From NCBI GenBank assembly GCA_036496805.1, contig DASXKN010000019.1, positions 88,159-152,158 of the forward strand: a stretch of DNA of 64,000 bases, in the 5' to 3' direction. Under the pieces are notes generated by a model. It had not been told where the DNA came from, ran no database searches, and was given only the letters and a program-made list of their open reading frames with translations. The number at the start of each line of letters is the position of its first letter. Positions within the stretch are counted from its first letter, which is position 1. Positions 61,558 through 64,000 of this stretch are shown here, piece after piece. The stretch is from SZAS-103 sp036496805 (lineage in GTDB: Bacteria > Pseudomonadota > Gammaproteobacteria > Xanthomonadales > Xanthomonadaceae). A program made the translations under genes and the position numbers.

Positions 61558-62741
61558 ACGCGGCCGTGCTCGAAGCGCGCGAGGTCGCGCGAAAACGGGT
61601 TGCGACTGCGTGCGAGTCGCCGTCAGCCGCGGTCGAGCCGGTGCGCGTCGCCCTGCTGGGCGTGGGCACGGTCGGCAAGGCCTTGTTGCAGCGACTGGAT
61701 GCGCTGGCAGGATCGCCGATCACCCGGAGCCTGCAACTCGTGCATGTCGCCAACTCGACCTCGTGCTTTTTTCCCTCTCCCATCGGGAGAGGCCGCCGCG
61801 AAGCGGCGGGTGAGGGAAGGGTGTGTCCCAGTGCAGAATCGTTGCGCCTTTCCCCCACCCCTGCCCCTCTCCCGGCGGGAGAGGGGTTGTCCATCGCTGT
61901 CGCTGCACTGGGCGCACACGGCGAGCGCATCCTCGTCGATGCGACCGCCAGCGAAGAAGTCGCCGGCCATCATGCGCAATGGCTCGCCCAGGGCATCCAC
62001 GTCGTCACCGCCTGCAAGCTCGGGCAGGGCACTTCGCTCGCGCGCTGGCGCGCGATCCGCGCCGCCTGCGAACGCGGTGGCGCGCAGTACGGCGATTCGG
62101 CGACCGTCGGCGCGGGCCTGCCGCTGCTGCGCTCGCTGCGCGAGCTGCGGGCCGGCGGCGACCGCATCCACGCGATCGCCGGCGTGCTGTCGGGTTCGCT
62201 CGCGTGGCTGTTCAACCGCTACGACGGCATGCGCCCGTTCTCGGCGCTGGTGCGGCAGGCGCGCGAAGCCGGTTACACCGAGCCCGATCCGCGCGAGGAT
62301 CTTTCCGGCGAGGACGTGCGCCGCAAGCTGCTGATCCTCGCGCGCGCGGCGGGTTTCCCGCTCGAGGCCGACTCCGTCGACGTCGCCTCGCTGGTGCCGA
62401 ACGCGTTGCGCAGCGTGGCGAAGGACGAAGTCGACGACGTGCTGCCCCTGCTCGATGCGCCGTTGCGCGAGCGCTATGCACGGGCCTTGAAGGATGGCGA
62501 AAAGCTGCGCTTCATCGCGCGGCTGGAAAGCGATGCATCGGGCGCGGCGCGGGCCCGCGTGGGCCTGGAGGCGCTGTCACCCGATCACCCGCTCGCGGGC
62601 GGCGCCGGCACCGACAATCGCGTCGCCATCTGGTCGGATCGCTACCGCGAACAGCCGCTGCTGATCCAGGGTCCCGGCGCCGGCGCGCAGGTAACCGCCG
62701 CTGCGCTGCTCGACGATGTGCTGCGGATCGCGAAGGAGTAG
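61551..62741 (+). CDS. hom: Homoserine dehydrogenase with embedded palindromic repeat
   Basis: This 396-residue NAD(P)-dependent enzyme reduces aspartate semialdehyde to homoserine, precursor of methionine and threonine. The Rossmann Gly loop LLGVGTVGKALL (about residue 36), LVDATASEEVAGHHAQWL, GIHVVTACK and the catalytic-domain block YGDSATVGAGLPLLRSL and GVLSGSLAWLFNRY are present. There is no aspartokinase and no ACT domain. Residues about 73-112 are encoded by a repeat-like palindromic element (see the repeat entry) that keeps the frame open. The start is GTG 61551 (or TTG 61554), overlapping metB. Confidence 0.88.
   Translation: MLNAAVLEAREVARKRVATACESPSAAVEPVRVALLGVGTVGKALLQRLDALAGSPITRSLQLVHVANSTSCFFPSPIGRGRREAAGEGRVCPSAESLRLSPTPAPLPAGEGLSIAVAALGAHGERILVDATASEEVAGHHAQWLAQGIHVVTACKLGQGTSLARWRAIRAACERGGAQYGDSATVGAGLPLLRSLRELRAGGDRIHAIAGVLSGSLAWLFNRYDGMRPFSALVRQAREAGYTEPDPREDLSGEDVRRKLLILARAAGFPLEADSVDVASLVPNALRSVAKDEVDDVLPLLDAPLRERYARALKDGEKLRFIARLESDASGAARARVGLEALSPDHPLAGGAGTDNRVAIWSDRYREQPLLIQGPGAGAQVTAAALLDDVLRIAKE
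61768..61890. repeat. REP/BIME-like palindromic element inside hom
   Basis: The element contains CCTCTCCC (61774-61781) pairing with GGGAGAGG (61785-61792), CCGCCGC (61793-61799) pairing with GCGGCGG (61803-61809), and a second module CCCCTCTCCC (61864-61873) with GGGAGAGGGG (61877-61886) in opposite orientation. This is the CCCTCTCCC-type repeat of Xanthomonadales, normally intergenic. It encodes roughly forty Pro/Gly/Arg-rich residues such as SPIGRGRREAAGEG and PAPLPAGEG within the dehydrogenase. Confidence 0.85.
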
Positions 62742-62743
62742 TG

Positions 62744-62823
62744 CGTAGCCCGGAAGGATTCCAGGGTCGGGCACGGGTGGTCGCGGATGACCAGCTTCGC
62801 TGTTGATAGCGCATCCGGGCTAC
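62744..62823. repeat. REP-like inverted repeat (GTAGCCCGGA type)
   Basis: GTAGCCCGGA (62745-62754) is inverted as TCCGGGCTAC (62814-62823), enclosing 59 bases. It lies just past the hom stop, between hom and the convergent lipoprotein gene, and may end both transcripts. It is the same family as the short palindrome at 52751. Confidence 0.75.
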
Positions 62824-62856
62824 CGCTGTCGCTTCACCGGTTGCTGGCCGCTCCGC

Positions 62857-63354
62857 TCAACGCACCGGGCAACTTGACCACTGCAGCGCCTGCACTTCCC
62901 CGCGCGACCGCAGCGTCTTCTGCACCAGTTCGACGAGGGGAGCAACCTGCGGCGGCGGCGTGTTCGATCCGTCGGCGCCGCAATCCCAGCTCACCTCGTT
63001 GTGGTTCGCGCCCGACTCGATGCGCAGGCGGAAGGCCGCGCAGTGCGGCGGCTTGCCCGGCGGGTCGGGCCAGTTCGTCGTCAGGTCGCCGGAGACCTTG
63101 TAGAAAGCGCCCTTGTCCGCCTTCGCGAGGATCGCCTTCATCTCGCGGTCGCTCAGGTGCACCGCGACATCGCCGTTCGCCTTCGAGCACATGTCCTGGT
63201 GGTAGGTGCCGGTGACGGTCGAGAACTTCGTCAACCCGGTATCGAACTCGACCACGCCGACGACCGTGCCGGCGACGGGCTGCCGCGACACGAGGGGGAT
63301 GTGCGAGCAGGCGGCGAGCATCAGGCTTGCCGAAAGGGCTGCAACGATTCGCAT
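62857..63354 (-). CDS. Small putative lipoprotein
   Basis: This 165-residue protein has a signal peptide ending in the lipobox LMLAAC, with Cys as the lipid attachment site (residue 16). The mature part has TVVGVVEFDTGLTKFSTVTGTYHQDMC, a DREMKAILAKADKGAFY stretch and further Cys residues, but no known domain. AGGA lies six bases before the ATG. The first gene on the minus strand upstream is sdaA, eight bases away, so the two are probably co-transcribed. Role unknown. Confidence 0.75.
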   Translation of the reverse strand: MRIVAALSASLMLAACSHIPLVSRQPVAGTVVGVVEFDTGLTKFSTVTGTYHQDMCSKANGDVAVHLSDREMKAILAKADKGAFYKVSGDLTTNWPDPPGKPPHCAAFRLRIESGANHNEVSWDCGADGSNTPPPQVAPLVELVQKTLRSRGEVQALQWSSCPVR

Positions 63355-63362
63355 GGAGATCC

Positions 63363-64000
<638 letters not shown>

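Noticed and set aside
61551..62741. Homoserine dehydrogenase as a pseudogene disrupted by a repeat
   Set aside because: The frame is open throughout and the flanking NAD-binding and catalytic motifs are intact, so an in-frame insertion in a functional gene is more likely.

Overview
The window is high-GC DNA packed with genes and looks chromosomal, from a gammaproteobacterium of the Xanthomonadales (Lysobacterales). The evidence is the gene order (pilB-pilC-pilD, pilR/pilS next to sucC-sucD, bamD divergent from rluD with pgeF and clpB downstream), the two-cysteine type IV pilins, and palindromic GTAGCCCGG and CCCTCTCCC repeats of a kind common in that order. Genus cannot be fixed. A Rhodanobacteraceae- or Lysobacteraceae-like organism is an inference. 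No rRNA, tRNA, CRISPR array, prophage or transposase gene was seen.

Region 1 (1-30.5 kb) is a type IV pilus and surface-glycan supercluster. On the minus strand lie pilB, pilC and pilD, followed by two phosphoethanolamine-transferase paralogs. A plus-strand operon (7.0-12.1 kb; every junction a 4-base start/stop overlap) encodes two GT2 enzymes, one GT4 enzyme, a methyltransferase and a flippase. A minus-strand set (12.1-18.1 kb) encodes a sugar aminotransferase, a hexapeptide acyltransferase, an unknown protein, a KAS III-like synthase, an acyl carrier protein, a methyltransferase and a polyprenyl-phosphate GT2. Its content resembles the modified-viosamine islands of Pseudomonas. Next come two pilin genes, each behind a sigma-54 promoter, with the activator pilR and the sensor pilS. 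Four large GT-C/TPR membrane proteins sit among them: two downstream of the pilins and two inserted between pilS and pilR. Together these genes could build, glycosylate and phospho-modify pili or a surface polysaccharide.

Region 2 (30.7-43.4 kb) is housekeeping: sucCD, nadE, bamD, rluD, pgeF and clpB. Three kinds of accessory gene interrupt it: a GT-C protein, a prolyl-4-hydroxylase-like protein and a TPR/Asp-beta-hydroxylase-like protein lacking an expected metal ligand.

Region 3 (43.4-58.9 kb) is mostly minus strand. It holds a Ser/Thr kinase with a partner ECF-type sigma factor, a SulP transporter overlapping a ParB-like gene, a CPBP protease, prfC, a 250-base structured intergenic repeat, a secreted protein of unknown function, a MASE1-GGDEF-EAL protein and a beta-propeller sensor whose GGDEF motif is degenerate.

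Region 4 (59.0-62.7 kb) is a methionine operon (metX-like, metB, homoserine dehydrogenase) behind a promoter and a clear SAM-I (S-box) riboswitch. The homoserine dehydrogenase gene carries an in-frame palindromic repeat. The window ends with a small lipoprotein gene and the 3' part of an L-serine dehydratase gene.
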